Positions 8,207 through 15,223 of a stretch of DNA of 64,000 bases are shown here, one piece after another. The stretch spans positions 70,678 through 134,677 of the forward strand of contig JBAZZX010000002.1 in assembly GCA_041658585.1 (NCBI GenBank), given 5' to 3'. The translations under genes and the position numbers were made by a program. Numbering within the stretch: the stretch's first letter is position 1; each line of letters opens with the position of its first letter. Origin of the DNA: DYFC01 sp041658585. GTDB lineage: Bacteria > Nitrospirota > Thermodesulfovibrionia > Thermodesulfovibrionales > SM23-35. The notes under the pieces are model-generated. The model saw only the letters and a list, made by a program, of their open reading frames with translations. It was not told where the DNA came from and made no database searches.

Positions 8207-8296
8207 GAAAAAAGGGAAGCCACGAATACCGCCCGAGTCTTCTGACCCAGTCTCAGCCTTCGTGGCTTGTTTCTTCAGAAATTATGGCTTCCCTTT
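8207..8296 (-). terminator. Terminator with two alternative stems behind the histidine-rich peptide gene
   Basis: On the minus strand, segment A (AAAGGGAAGCCA, 8296-8285) and segment B (AAGCCACGAA, 8268-8259) can each pair with the same 3' segment C, TTCGTGGCTTCCCTTT (8226-8211). A-C gives 12 bp and B-C gives 10 bp, so they are mutually exclusive. Segment C runs into CCCTTTTTTC, which fits rho-independent termination. Segment A overlaps the peptide stop codon, so translation of the last codons could decide which stem forms. Confidence 0.55.
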
Positions 8297-8456
8297 AATG
8301 ACAGCACTTATGCTCATGTTTGTGATGGTCGTCATCATGCTTATGCTCATGGCTATGTTTCTCTACTAAATGTTTATGCTCGTGACCATCGTGAGAATGA
8401 GTCGTTTCTTTGTGCTCATGTTCGTGCTCATGATTATCTTTGTTATGGCAGCACAT
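8295..8456 (-). CDS. Histidine-rich 53-residue metal-binding peptide
   Basis: A short gene with a near-perfect ribosome-binding site (AGGAGGTGAT, 6-9 nt before the ATG at 8456). The 53-residue product starts MCCHNKDNHEHEHEHK and ends HKHEHKCCH. It contains 19 histidines, mostly as alternating HEH, HKH and HSH, and a CCH triplet at each end. It has no hydrophobic core or signal peptide, so it is probably cytoplasmic. The composition is that of nickel/zinc-storing or chaperoning peptides such as Hpn-type proteins and His-rich tails of metallochaperones. That function is inferred from composition only. No nickel enzyme or transporter gene is adjacent. Confidence 0.75.
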   Translation of the reverse strand: MCCHNKDNHEHEHEHKETTHSHDGHEHKHLVEKHSHEHKHDDDHHKHEHKCCH

Positions 8457-8519
8457 CTATCATCACCTCCTATTTTATGTATATCACTTAAATGACTTTA
8501 AGTCAATTGTTCGGCAGGA

Positions 8520-10637
8520 TTACTTCCTCAACTCCCCGCCGGTCTTTTCGGCGATATATCCGACAAGGGATGAGTGAAGCACTTCTATTTCCTCATCCGT
8601 CAGGGTCCTCTCTTTTGACCGGTAAATGATATTGAACGCGAGGCTCTTCTTGCCTTGCGGTATATTTCCGCCTTTGAAATAATCGAACACTGAAACCTCT
8701 TCAATAAGTTCCGAAGGGTAGGAATTGATTATTTCTTTTATCCGGGCGGAAGGAAGGGCCTCATCAACTGTAAGAGCTATGTCACGTTCGACGGCCGGGA
8801 ATTTGGGTATTGAAATATATTGTATGGAATCAGGCGTCAGTGATAAAAGCAGATCGAGGTTAAGCTCGAACAGAACGATCTCCGGTTTCTGTTTCTTAAG
8901 GTCGAGTTTTTCGACTATTTCCGGCCCCATGACCCCGACATATCCGATACGGCTATTTGATATATAAATATCGGCTGACTGGCCTCCGTGCAAAAAAGGC
9001 TCTGAAGACGGAGAGAATGAATAACCGCTTATCATAAGCTCTTCAAATAGGGATTCCAGCGCACCCTTGGCAACATAAAATCCACGGGCGTCTTCTTTCC
9101 AGAGAGACGGGGCTTTTTCTTTGTAGAAAATACCTCCGAGTCGCAGTTCCTCTAACGGGAGTGGATCACCGATATTTTCAAATGTCCTCGCCGTTTCAAA
9201 CAGCCGGATGTCTTTCATACCCCTGTCGAGATTGTATTTCAGATTTCCGATTAACGCGGGAACCAGAGAAGTCCTTAACCTGCATTCATCCTGATTAAGC
9301 GGATTACTGAGGGTAATGGTTTTTCTTCTCCTGTCCGAATCCGGGATTTCTATCATGTCGAGAGCCGACACGCTCATAAAACTGAAGTTTATCACTTCGG
9401 TAAACCCGCATTTTCTTATAGCATCCCGGACCTTGTTAAGATTTATTCTCCTTTGATTCAACCGGCCCGAGGAAAGCGAACTTTGCGGATTTGTTATTGG
9501 AATATTGTTATAGCCGTAAATCCGGGCTATCTCTTCGGCAATATCGCTGTCCCGTTTGATGTCCCGCCTGTGTGCCGGAGGACAGGCAATAAACATGTCA
9601 CCCTTATTTTCCGCCGGAATACCGAGGAGACCGAGTATTTTAAATATTTCGGCATTTGTTGCAGATATGCCAAGGAGCTTATTTATTTTTCCGTACTTTG
9701 CCGTGACCGGTTCCGAAACATATTTAACGGGATAGACATCAATGATCTTATGGACCGTCCCGCCTGCGATTTCTTTTATCAAGAGCGCCGCCCTGTCTAC
9801 GGCCTTTTCGAGAAACTCTATATCCGTGCCTCTTTCAAACCTGTACGAAGATTCACTTGAAAGACCGAGTCTCTTTGAGGTCTTCCTTATGGATGAGGGT
9901 TCAAAATAAGCGCTTTCAAGAAAAATATTCCCGGTCTTTTCATTAACTTCCGTATTGGCCCCGCCCATAACTCCCGCGACCGCCACGGGTCTTTCGGCGT
10001 CCCATATTAAAAGAGAGCCGCCGGGGATTTCGCGTTCGACTCCGTCAAGGGTCTTGAATTTCACCCCCCCAGCGCCCCCCCTTGGCAAGGGGGGGATAAG
10101 GGGGGGTAGCTTTCCGCGTAAATTATTGAAAGAATCCGGAGTGCTCACTATTATTTTTTTGCCGGTAAGCGTATCGGCGTCGAATGCATGAAGCGGGTGT
10201 CCGAATTCCAGCAGCACATAATTCGTAATATCTACGACATTATTGATAGACCGTATGCCGCATTTTTCAAGACGTGATTTCATCCATTCCGGAGAATCCG
10301 AAATCTTTACGCCTGTTATCACCCTGCCTGTATATCTGTTGCAGAGATCCGGATTTAAGATTTCAACGGAGAAATCGGGAACAGGCTGCCCGTTTTTTAT
10401 TTCATGCAAAGGCAATTTTAAAGGTGTTTTAAATGCGGCGGATAATTCTCTTGCAATACCGATGCTGCTGAGGCAATCCGGCCTGTTCGGCGTTACATTC
10501 ACTTCAAAAACGGTATCGCCTTCTACGGACGTCTCTCCCTCGACCTCAAGCCCGATCATTGTAAGAGTTTTGGAAACCTCTTCGGGTGTAGCGGATATTC
10601 CTACCAGTTCTTTCAGCCATTCATATGATATAAGCAT
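8520..10637 (-). CDS. pheT: Phenylalanyl-tRNA synthetase beta subunit, short form
   Basis: The 705-residue PheT subunit of the (alpha-beta)2 enzyme that charges tRNA-Phe. It has the N-terminal MLISYEWLKELV segment, then VNVTPNRPDCLS, the B3/B4 editing region, a B5 domain, the synthetase-like core, and the C-terminal anticodon-binding FDX-ACB domain (from about residue 610, FPAVERDIALTVDE). Usual bacterial PheT is near 800 residues. Here the OB-fold tRNA-binding domain that normally follows residue 40 is absent, because GLEVEG is followed within about ten residues by the VTPNR segment. A palindromic repeat at 10061-10110 adds about 20 residues in frame in the editing region. No pheS is adjacent, which is unusual. 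Confidence 0.95.
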   Translation of the reverse strand: MLISYEWLKELVGISATPEEVSKTLTMIGLEVEGETSVEGDTVFEVNVTPNRPDCLSSIGIARELSAAFKTPLKLPLHEIKNGQPVPDFSVEILNPDLCNRYTGRVITGVKISDSPEWMKSRLEKCGIRSINNVVDITNYVLLEFGHPLHAFDADTLTGKKIIVSTPDSFNNLRGKLPPLIPPLPRGGAGGVKFKTLDGVEREIPGGSLLIWDAERPVAVAGVMGGANTEVNEKTGNIFLESAYFEPSSIRKTSKRLGLSSESSYRFERGTDIEFLEKAVDRAALLIKEIAGGTVHKIIDVYPVKYVSEPVTAKYGKINKLLGISATNAEIFKILGLLGIPAENKGDMFIACPPAHRRDIKRDSDIAEEIARIYGYNNIPITNPQSSLSSGRLNQRRINLNKVRDAIRKCGFTEVINFSFMSVSALDMIEIPDSDRRRKTITLSNPLNQDECRLRTSLVPALIGNLKYNLDRGMKDIRLFETARTFENIGDPLPLEELRLGGIFYKEKAPSLWKEDARGFYVAKGALESLFEELMISGYSFSPSSEPFLHGGQSADIYISNSRIGYVGVMGPEIVEKLDLKKQKPEIVLFELNLDLLLSLTPDSIQYISIPKFPAVERDIALTVDEALPSARIKEIINSYPSELIEEVSVFDYFKGGNIPQGKKSLAFNIIYRSKERTLTDEEIEVLHSSLVGYIAEKTGGELRK
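10061..10110. repeat. G/C-rich palindrome inserted in frame inside pheT
   Basis: CACCCCCCC, then CCCCCCTTGGCAAGGGGGG, then a GGGGGG-rich end, matches the intergenic palindrome family found at 361, 35230, 36075 and elsewhere. On the coding strand it is read as roughly KLPPLIPPLPRGGAGGVKF. The stretch is foreign to the PheT family and falls in a probable surface loop before LDGVERE. The frame is kept open. Confidence 0.8.
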
Positions 10638-10644
10638 GACGTTT

Positions 10645-10674
10645 ATTATAGCCTTGCGGATTGTGGATTAACAA
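10645..10674 (-). promoter_or_regulatory. Predicted pheT promoter
   Basis: A TTGTTA -35 box (10674-10669) and a consensus TATAAT -10 box (10650-10645) are spaced 18 bp apart on the minus strand. The -10 box ends 7 nt before the pheT ATG, and no Shine-Dalgarno sequence is present. This predicts a leaderless pheT mRNA and agrees with pheT being separated from pheS. Confidence 0.5.
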
Positions 10675-10686
10675 GGTGCCCTTCAA

Positions 10687-10851
10687 AATGTGCCTGAAGT
10701 TATTGATATGCTGAAAAGAACGGGATTCATCCATATACAAACATGTCAGACCATATTCAAAAACCCTCATGAAATTACCGAACCGGAGTCTGTTGAAGAC
10801 GGATTCGGCAAAGGCGGGTTTTCAGTATTATCCTCGGAAAAAGCTCCATGA
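10687..10851 (+). pseudogene. C-terminal remnant of a SAM-dependent methyltransferase
   Basis: An open stretch on the plus strand without a start codon, following an in-frame stop at 10669. It reads NVPEVIDMLKRTGF, TCQTIFKNPHEI and, near the end, DGFGKGGFSVL. This matches the last 50 or so residues of UbiE-like or tRNA-type class I methyltransferases, which end with a GFG-GxF pattern. Nothing of the Rossmann core remains. It is probably debris of a deletion that also separated pheT from its usual neighbour. The stretch 10852-11110 is AT-rich and gene-free. Confidence 0.5.
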
Positions 10852-11110
10852 TACCCGCTGTATTTTTTATTTATTCTTAAGTCCTCTGCTTAATTATTAA
10901 GTAGCGCTATCGGTTGTTAATGAAATGTCCCGCGCTGTCACTCCATTTAAATATACTATTTATCAATCATTTATAATAATGTAATTTCAATGAATATCAT
11001 TTGCTTAAAATATTTGAGTGACTTTTTATTAAGCATATGATAAATTATGTAATTATAGGGCATAGCCAAGGTATTTCTTATTAATAACGTATAGTTTTTG
11101 GGGAGACTTT

Positions 11111-11476
11111 ATGGTTAAAAAAGTACTTGTAGTCGAAGACAATGAGGAGAATCTGAGTCTTTTCTGTACAGTCCTTAAATGCGGCGGATATGAACCGTTG
11201 CAGGCCAAAAACGGCATGGAAGGCGTAAAAATGGCGATGGAACAAAAACCTCATCTGATTCTCATGGATATTAAAATGCCGGTAATGGACGGGTTCGACG
11301 CCATAAGAATTTTAAAATCCGAGGTGTCTACCAGAGACATTCCCTCCATTGCACTGACGGCAGAACAAATCAGAGGCGGAAGAGACGGTTTCATCGAGTA
11401 CGGTTTTGACGACTATATCCCAAAGCCGATAAAATTGAGGGAGTTCATTCAGATTATCGACAAACATTTAATGTAA
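11111..11476 (+). CDS. Single-domain response regulator (CheY-like)
   Basis: A 121-residue receiver domain with no output domain. The acidic pair is at residues 9-10 (VVEDNEEN), the phosphoacceptor is Asp53 in LILMDIKMPVMDG, the switch Thr is in ALTAE (about residue 83), and the conserved Lys is in PKPIKL (about 105). It would be phosphorylated by a histidine kinase not encoded nearby and signal by protein contact. A good ribosome-binding site (GGGGAGAC) precedes the ATG. It is followed by the caspase-like gene after 132 nt on the same strand, so shared regulation is possible but unproven. Confidence 0.9.
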   Translation: MVKKVLVVEDNEENLSLFCTVLKCGGYEPLQAKNGMEGVKMAMEQKPHLILMDIKMPVMDGFDAIRILKSEVSTRDIPSIALTAEQIRGGRDGFIEYGFDDYIPKPIKLREFIQIIDKHLM

Positions 11477-11608
11477 AGCTCCAAGCACAGACAATATAAG
11501 TAGTAAAAAAATGCATTGTCTGTTACCTCAATTTTTATCTCATACCTCATGAAACGGCTGTACTGAAACTATCGGTGCAAGATTAATAACCCCAAAAAGG
11601 AGGTTTTC

Positions 11609-12445
11609 ATGTCAAAGGGATTAGCTTTAACAATCGGTCTTAATTCTGTAGATCCAAAACACTACGGCGGCTGGTCGGGTGATCTTAACGCCTGTGAAGC
11701 GGATGCGCAGGATATGGCGGACATCGCCAAATCAAAACTTTTCAAGGTAAAAATGCTGCTGACAAAGGCTGCCGTCCGTAAAAACATTATCGCGGAGATG
11801 AACAAAGCGGCAAAAACGTTAAAGGCCGGAGACATCTTTATGCTCAGCTATTCAGGCCACGGAGGACAACTGCCCGATATGAATAATGACGAGCCTGACG
11901 GACAGGATGAGACCTGGTGTCTGTATGACGGCGAGCTGGTGGATGATGAAATATACGCCGAACTCGGCAAATTTAAACCCGATGTCCGCATTCTGGTTTT
12001 TTCCGATAGTTGCCACAGCGGCACGGTTGTTAAAATGGCCTACTATCAGGGGACCTCAAGCGCCAGGAATGCAGGCATCGGCGCTCCGGACGTTAAATAC
12101 CGTTTCATGCCGCCGGACATTGCCCTAAGGACATACCGCAACAACAGGAGTTTTTACGACTCAATACTGGCCAACAAAGGGATTAAAAGCGCACAGGATA
12201 AGGTAAAGGCATCGGTATTGCTTATCTCGGGATGCCAGGATAACCAGTTGTCTTCGGACGGAAATTTCAACGGCTTGTTTACATCACAATTGTTAAAAGT
12301 ATGGAAAAATGGGGCCTTTAAAGGTGATTACCGGAAATTCCATAAAGAGATTACCAGTCGTATGCCCCCGGACCAGACGCCCAAATACTTCCGCGCGGGA
12401 AAGATAAACCCGCAGTTTGAATCACAGTCGCCGTTTACGGTTTAA
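11609..12445 (+). CDS. Caspase-like cysteine protease (peptidase C14 / metacaspase)
   Basis: A 278-residue single-domain caspase fold. The N-terminus KGLALTIGLNSVDPKHYGGW is typical of bacterial type I metacaspases. The catalytic His is His84 in SYSGHGG and the catalytic Cys is Cys135 in FSDSCHSG. An acidic insert (DEPDGQDETW) follows the His motif, as in metacaspases. No signal peptide is present, so it is cytoplasmic. The ribosome-binding site AAAGGAGG is strong. It is followed by metallophosphoesterase and amidohydrolase genes. A second, truncated copy of its 3' end lies at 15069-15211, which shows past duplication. In bacteria such proteases are linked to regulated cell death or stress, but no substrate is evident here. 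Confidence 0.9.
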   Translation: MSKGLALTIGLNSVDPKHYGGWSGDLNACEADAQDMADIAKSKLFKVKMLLTKAAVRKNIIAEMNKAAKTLKAGDIFMLSYSGHGGQLPDMNNDEPDGQDETWCLYDGELVDDEIYAELGKFKPDVRILVFSDSCHSGTVVKMAYYQGTSSARNAGIGAPDVKYRFMPPDIALRTYRNNRSFYDSILANKGIKSAQDKVKASVLLISGCQDNQLSSDGNFNGLFTSQLLKVWKNGAFKGDYRKFHKEITSRMPPDQTPKYFRAGKINPQFESQSPFTV

Positions 12446-12471
12446 CCCGTAATAAGAAAAGGAGGCGTAAT

Positions 12472-12801
12472 ATGCCGGAGAAGAAACGTATTTATGTCAG
12501 CGACGTTCATATGCGCGCCGGGCGGAAACCTGTTAAGAAAAGTTTTGATTACGATTGGCTCGGCGCTGCAGAAGCCAAAGTCTTTGCCGATTTTCTGAAG
12601 TTTTTAATTGACGATGCGGGCAGGCTTAGGGCAGTCATAGATGCCGCAAGGAATGAGTTCATTTATAACTATGCGGAGGTCTGGCACTCTTGTCTCGATC
12701 TACGGCAAGGGCTTCAGCGCAACCACGACAAGCAACACCGTGAAGTTCAACGGCGTGCAGGCGACAGGCTTCGTCTGAAAAACACGTTTGAGAGGAGGTG
12801 A
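12472..12801 (+). pseudogene. Truncated metallophosphoesterase (5' end only)
   Basis: It starts with a good ribosome-binding site and MPEKKRIYVSDVHM. The first 49 residues differ from the intact gene at 15224 at only three positions. After residue 49 the homology stops abruptly and unrelated sequence continues to 12801. Only the DVH metal-ligand motif is retained; the GD, GNHD and GHSH motifs are lost. It is a broken copy created by the duplication or insertion at this locus. Confidence 0.8.
12683..12778 (+). pseudogene. IPT/TIG-domain fragment
   Basis: In a different frame from the broken phosphoesterase, 31 codons read GTLVSIYGKGFSATTTSN and then VKFNGVQATGFV. This matches the strand pattern of IPT/TIG immunoglobulin-like domains from large surface proteins. 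No start codon or continuation is present. It is debris from another gene, and marks the segment as a junction of unrelated pieces. Confidence 0.45.
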
Positions 12802-12962
12802 TCTAATTGGGCCAATTGTGAGAGAGGATTAGGCTCAAAATGTTCAACGTTGAGTTTTTTGAGAGAAACAGTTTTCAGAGGAAGGCTCTAGTATAATCTG
12901 CTGGAGCGAGTTTTATTGCGGAAACGTGAGAGTTGGATAGTAACTTATAGAGGAGGTTTCTC

Positions 12963-14102
12963 ATGAAACGTTTAATTGTATTTTTTTTAGTCATGTGCTG
13001 CACCATAGCCATTAGCACATATGCAGAAGCACAGCAGACCGAAAAACGTAACAAAAATTTGATTGTGAAGGTCTCTTTCAGTGAACCTTTGAGTCTGGCC
13101 AAAGTTAAGCGGCTTGCTGACAGAAACCTATTCGAGATTGCTATGCTGGAAGGAGAGTTCGAATTTGGAGGTGTTACTCACTATGAGTTCTATACCGTAC
13201 AACCAGGAATGAACTTAGCATCTGCCGATCTATCTGCCTTACAGAGGGATTATCAGGAAAAACGCTTTGCGCTTATGCAGTCTGTTCTGGCGAGTGCTGG
13301 TAATCTTGAGAACGATTTCTTTGTCCAAAGCGACACGATGCTTACTTCCATGCGTCATGCCGTTGCTACCGCTGACACTGGACCTGTACTTGTGTCTAAG
13401 GCCGTAATCCTTGCAAATCGAACAGACATCAGCCAACTGATGGAGCACAGCGCTGATTTGATTCAAAACATAGAGGTCGAAGATGCTGTGCGCTATCAGG
13501 AAAAGCTGAACCGTAAGGCCATGAGGCAAGAGACCACCGAATCTGAACTCGATGTGATGTCAACAACTTCATCGAGCACGTGGTGGCCAAATGTTGGCTA
13601 TTCTTACACATATCCATACTCGTCTACCCAGCGCTATACCCTCCAGTATATGGGTTGGTATGCCCCGGCGTTTACATGGACCCAGACTTATGAGCATGAC
13701 TATTTTCTATATAACTATGATCGTGCCACTTATCTGAATGGTGGCAGTACGGCCTATCCTGGCTGCTTCCCCGTGGTTCAGTATGCTGCAACCACTTGGC
13801 CTGCAGGCTCTTATCCCTACTTGGACACAAGGTTCAACTACACAGGTTGCGAGGTTAACGAACTGGCTTATACGATCGGAGCAGCTCAGGCCAGCGCTAT
13901 TCCGGGAGGGGTGTGGCACTACAATTACATCATTACTGCCAATGGCAACGCTTCCTCCGACCGGTTCAAATTACAGGCCCAGCGTGGCTACCGCAGTCCG
14001 AGTTCGTGTTACACTACTTGGTGCAGCTTTGGTGACTATATCTTGAACCTGGTGCCTGCTTGGAATTCGACTGTGCCGGGTACGGTCTATTGGACCAGAT
14101 AA
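12963..14102 (+). CDS. Secreted protein of unknown family, Tyr/Trp-rich C-terminal half
   Basis: A 379-residue protein with a clear signal peptide (MKRLIVFFLVMCCTIAIS, cleavage near AEA-QQ). Its N-terminal half is charged and helical (residues 30-200). Its C-terminal half (about 205-379) is rich in Tyr, Trp, Ser and Thr with several cysteines, as in an extracellular beta-rich domain. I recognise no family. The ribosome-binding site GAGGAGG is strong and the frame is intact, so it is probably expressed. It lies in the segment inserted between the duplicated caspase/phosphoesterase ends and is followed by a 16-bp perfect hairpin. Confidence 0.75.
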   Translation: MKRLIVFFLVMCCTIAISTYAEAQQTEKRNKNLIVKVSFSEPLSLAKVKRLADRNLFEIAMLEGEFEFGGVTHYEFYTVQPGMNLASADLSALQRDYQEKRFALMQSVLASAGNLENDFFVQSDTMLTSMRHAVATADTGPVLVSKAVILANRTDISQLMEHSADLIQNIEVEDAVRYQEKLNRKAMRQETTESELDVMSTTSSSTWWPNVGYSYTYPYSSTQRYTLQYMGWYAPAFTWTQTYEHDYFLYNYDRATYLNGGSTAYPGCFPVVQYAATTWPAGSYPYLDTRFNYTGCEVNELAYTIGAAQASAIPGGVWHYNYIITANGNASSDRFKLQAQRGYRSPSSCYTTWCSFGDYILNLVPAWNSTVPGTVYWTR

Positions 14103-14159
14103 CCAGATAAATGATTTATCCCGCTTTTATAGAATAGTGCAAATGTGCTAAAAGCAAGA

Positions 14160-14192
14160 GAGGCGTGAACCTTTTTAAAAGGTTCACGCCTC
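14160..14192 (+). terminator. 16-bp perfect hairpin between two insert genes
   Basis: GAGGCGTGAACCTTTT T AAAAGGTTCACGCCTC forms a perfect 16-bp stem 57 nt after the secreted-protein gene. It is followed by GATCTAAATTTT, a weak T-tract. It could act as a terminator or as an RNA-stability element ahead of the next gene. Confidence 0.5.
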
Positions 14193-14220
14193 GATCTAAA
14201 TTTTAAAGGAAAGATTAACC

Positions 14221-14535
14221 ATGAGGAGAATCCTTCGCTACAGCATGTTAGCGGTAATTGCTGCGGTACTTACTGTAGCAACGGCGATGTTTATTCCACA
14301 AAGAGTTGATGATCAGACTGGTCTCTCAGTTGTTCGCTGTGGCTACCCTGTGGCTTTCATAACACAGGATTTCTCCCGTCTCGATCCTCCGTCTTTTCCC
14401 CAATTTTATGGCTGTGGCCCCTCTCTGGAGGACCCATGCGCCATATCATGGCCAGCTTTTTTCCTTTCGTGGTTGATGGTCTTCATAGTTGTGCTTGGTG
14501 TCTATACTGCCCGCCAGCACTTCATCAGAAAATGA
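14221..14535 (+). CDS. Two-helix membrane protein, unknown
   Basis: A 104-residue protein with an N-terminal hydrophobic segment (about residues 6-26) and a second one near the C-terminus (about 78-96, FFLSWLMVFIVVLGVYTA). Between them is an extracytoplasmic loop of about 50 residues with four cysteines (RCGYP, YGCGP, DPCAIS). No family is recognised. The ribosome-binding site AAAGGAAAG is suitable. The stop codon directly abuts the GTG start of the next gene, so the two are translated together. Confidence 0.6.
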   Translation: MRRILRYSMLAVIAAVLTVATAMFIPQRVDDQTGLSVVRCGYPVAFITQDFSRLDPPSFPQFYGCGPSLEDPCAISWPAFFLSWLMVFIVVLGVYTARQHFIRK

Positions 14536-14913
14536 GTGGGTCAGAATGATTCGCAAAAAAAAAATATTCTAAAAATACTTTTTTCTGTATGCATAGTGCT
14601 CATTATTGGCGTTATTGGCGCTATCAGCACCAAGCTATTTATCTCTGATAATTTGGACAGTTTTAAAGGGGATGAGCGTAAAGCTGCCATGGAAGCAATG
14701 ATCGCCGCAGAAATCGGATGTCTTGATCATCCTGTTGCGAGATTGTTGAACCAAAAAGTTAGATTGGAGAAGTTAGAAACTGTCGTCACATGTCCTAAAG
14801 GGCCCACACCTTTTCAGCAAAATTATCATGCAGTTCTTCAAACCTTCTCTTTTTTTGGAATTCCTATGCAGACAATTACTATTACGTGCGAAGGCGTTAT
14901 ATGTCGGAATTAG
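14536..14913 (+). CDS. Membrane-anchored protein, unknown
   Basis: A 125-residue protein starting at a GTG that directly follows the upstream stop codon. It has a lysine-rich N-terminus, one membrane segment (about residues 13-35, ILFSVCIVLIIGVIGAIS), and an extracytoplasmic part with four cysteines that may form disulphides. It resembles its upstream partner in layout but not in sequence. No family is recognised, and it is probably the partner protein in a two-gene unit. A 27-codon open frame (14924-15007) with one hydrophobic segment follows, too short to judge. Confidence 0.55.
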   Translation: MGQNDSQKKNILKILFSVCIVLIIGVIGAISTKLFISDNLDSFKGDERKAAMEAMIAAEIGCLDHPVARLLNQKVRLEKLETVVTCPKGPTPFQQNYHAVLQTFSFFGIPMQTITITCEGVICRN

Positions 14914-15061
14914 TGAGAAACTTATGTTATTGATTGTCGTTGCTATGTTTTCCGGAGTAATCGGCGCGCAAATGACTTCTCAATATCTGGAAGAAAGAAT
15001 CCCTTGAAGATTATATCGAGATTGCAAGATCGATCTCGGACTAACAGGGAATTAAGGCAGG

Positions 15062-15223
15062 GTGACAGAGGCAATACTGGCTAACAAAGGGATCAAAAGC
15101 GCACAGGATAAGGTAAAGGCATCCGTATTGCTTATCTCGGGATGCCAGGATAACCAGTTGTCCTCGGACGGAAATTTCAACGGCTTGTTTACATCACAAT
15201 TGCTAAAAGTAAGGAGGCGTAAT
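15062..15223 (+). pseudogene. Remnant of a second caspase-like gene (3' part)
   Basis: From 15069 to 15211 the sequence repeats the caspase gene segment 12158-12306. I count five base differences, all synonymous. A segment corresponding to about 145 bases of the first copy is then missing, and the remnant runs straight into the ribosome-binding site of the phosphoesterase gene. Although this frame is fused with the downstream gene, the fusion is probably accidental, because a good start with AGGAGG lies at 15224. Synonymous-only divergence means both copies were under selection before truncation. Confidence 0.75.

Noticed and set aside
8160..8300. Cobalamin riboswitch (GGGAAG and CCCGAGTC-like pieces near the hairpins)
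   Set aside because: The order and the core elements of the B12 box do not fit on either strand. Alternative terminator stems explain the structure better.
8267..8491. A 74-codon plus-strand frame over the histidine-rich gene
   Set aside because: Its codons are only the mirror image of the CAT/CAC-rich minus-strand gene, and it has no ribosome-binding site. The minus-strand gene has a near-perfect one.
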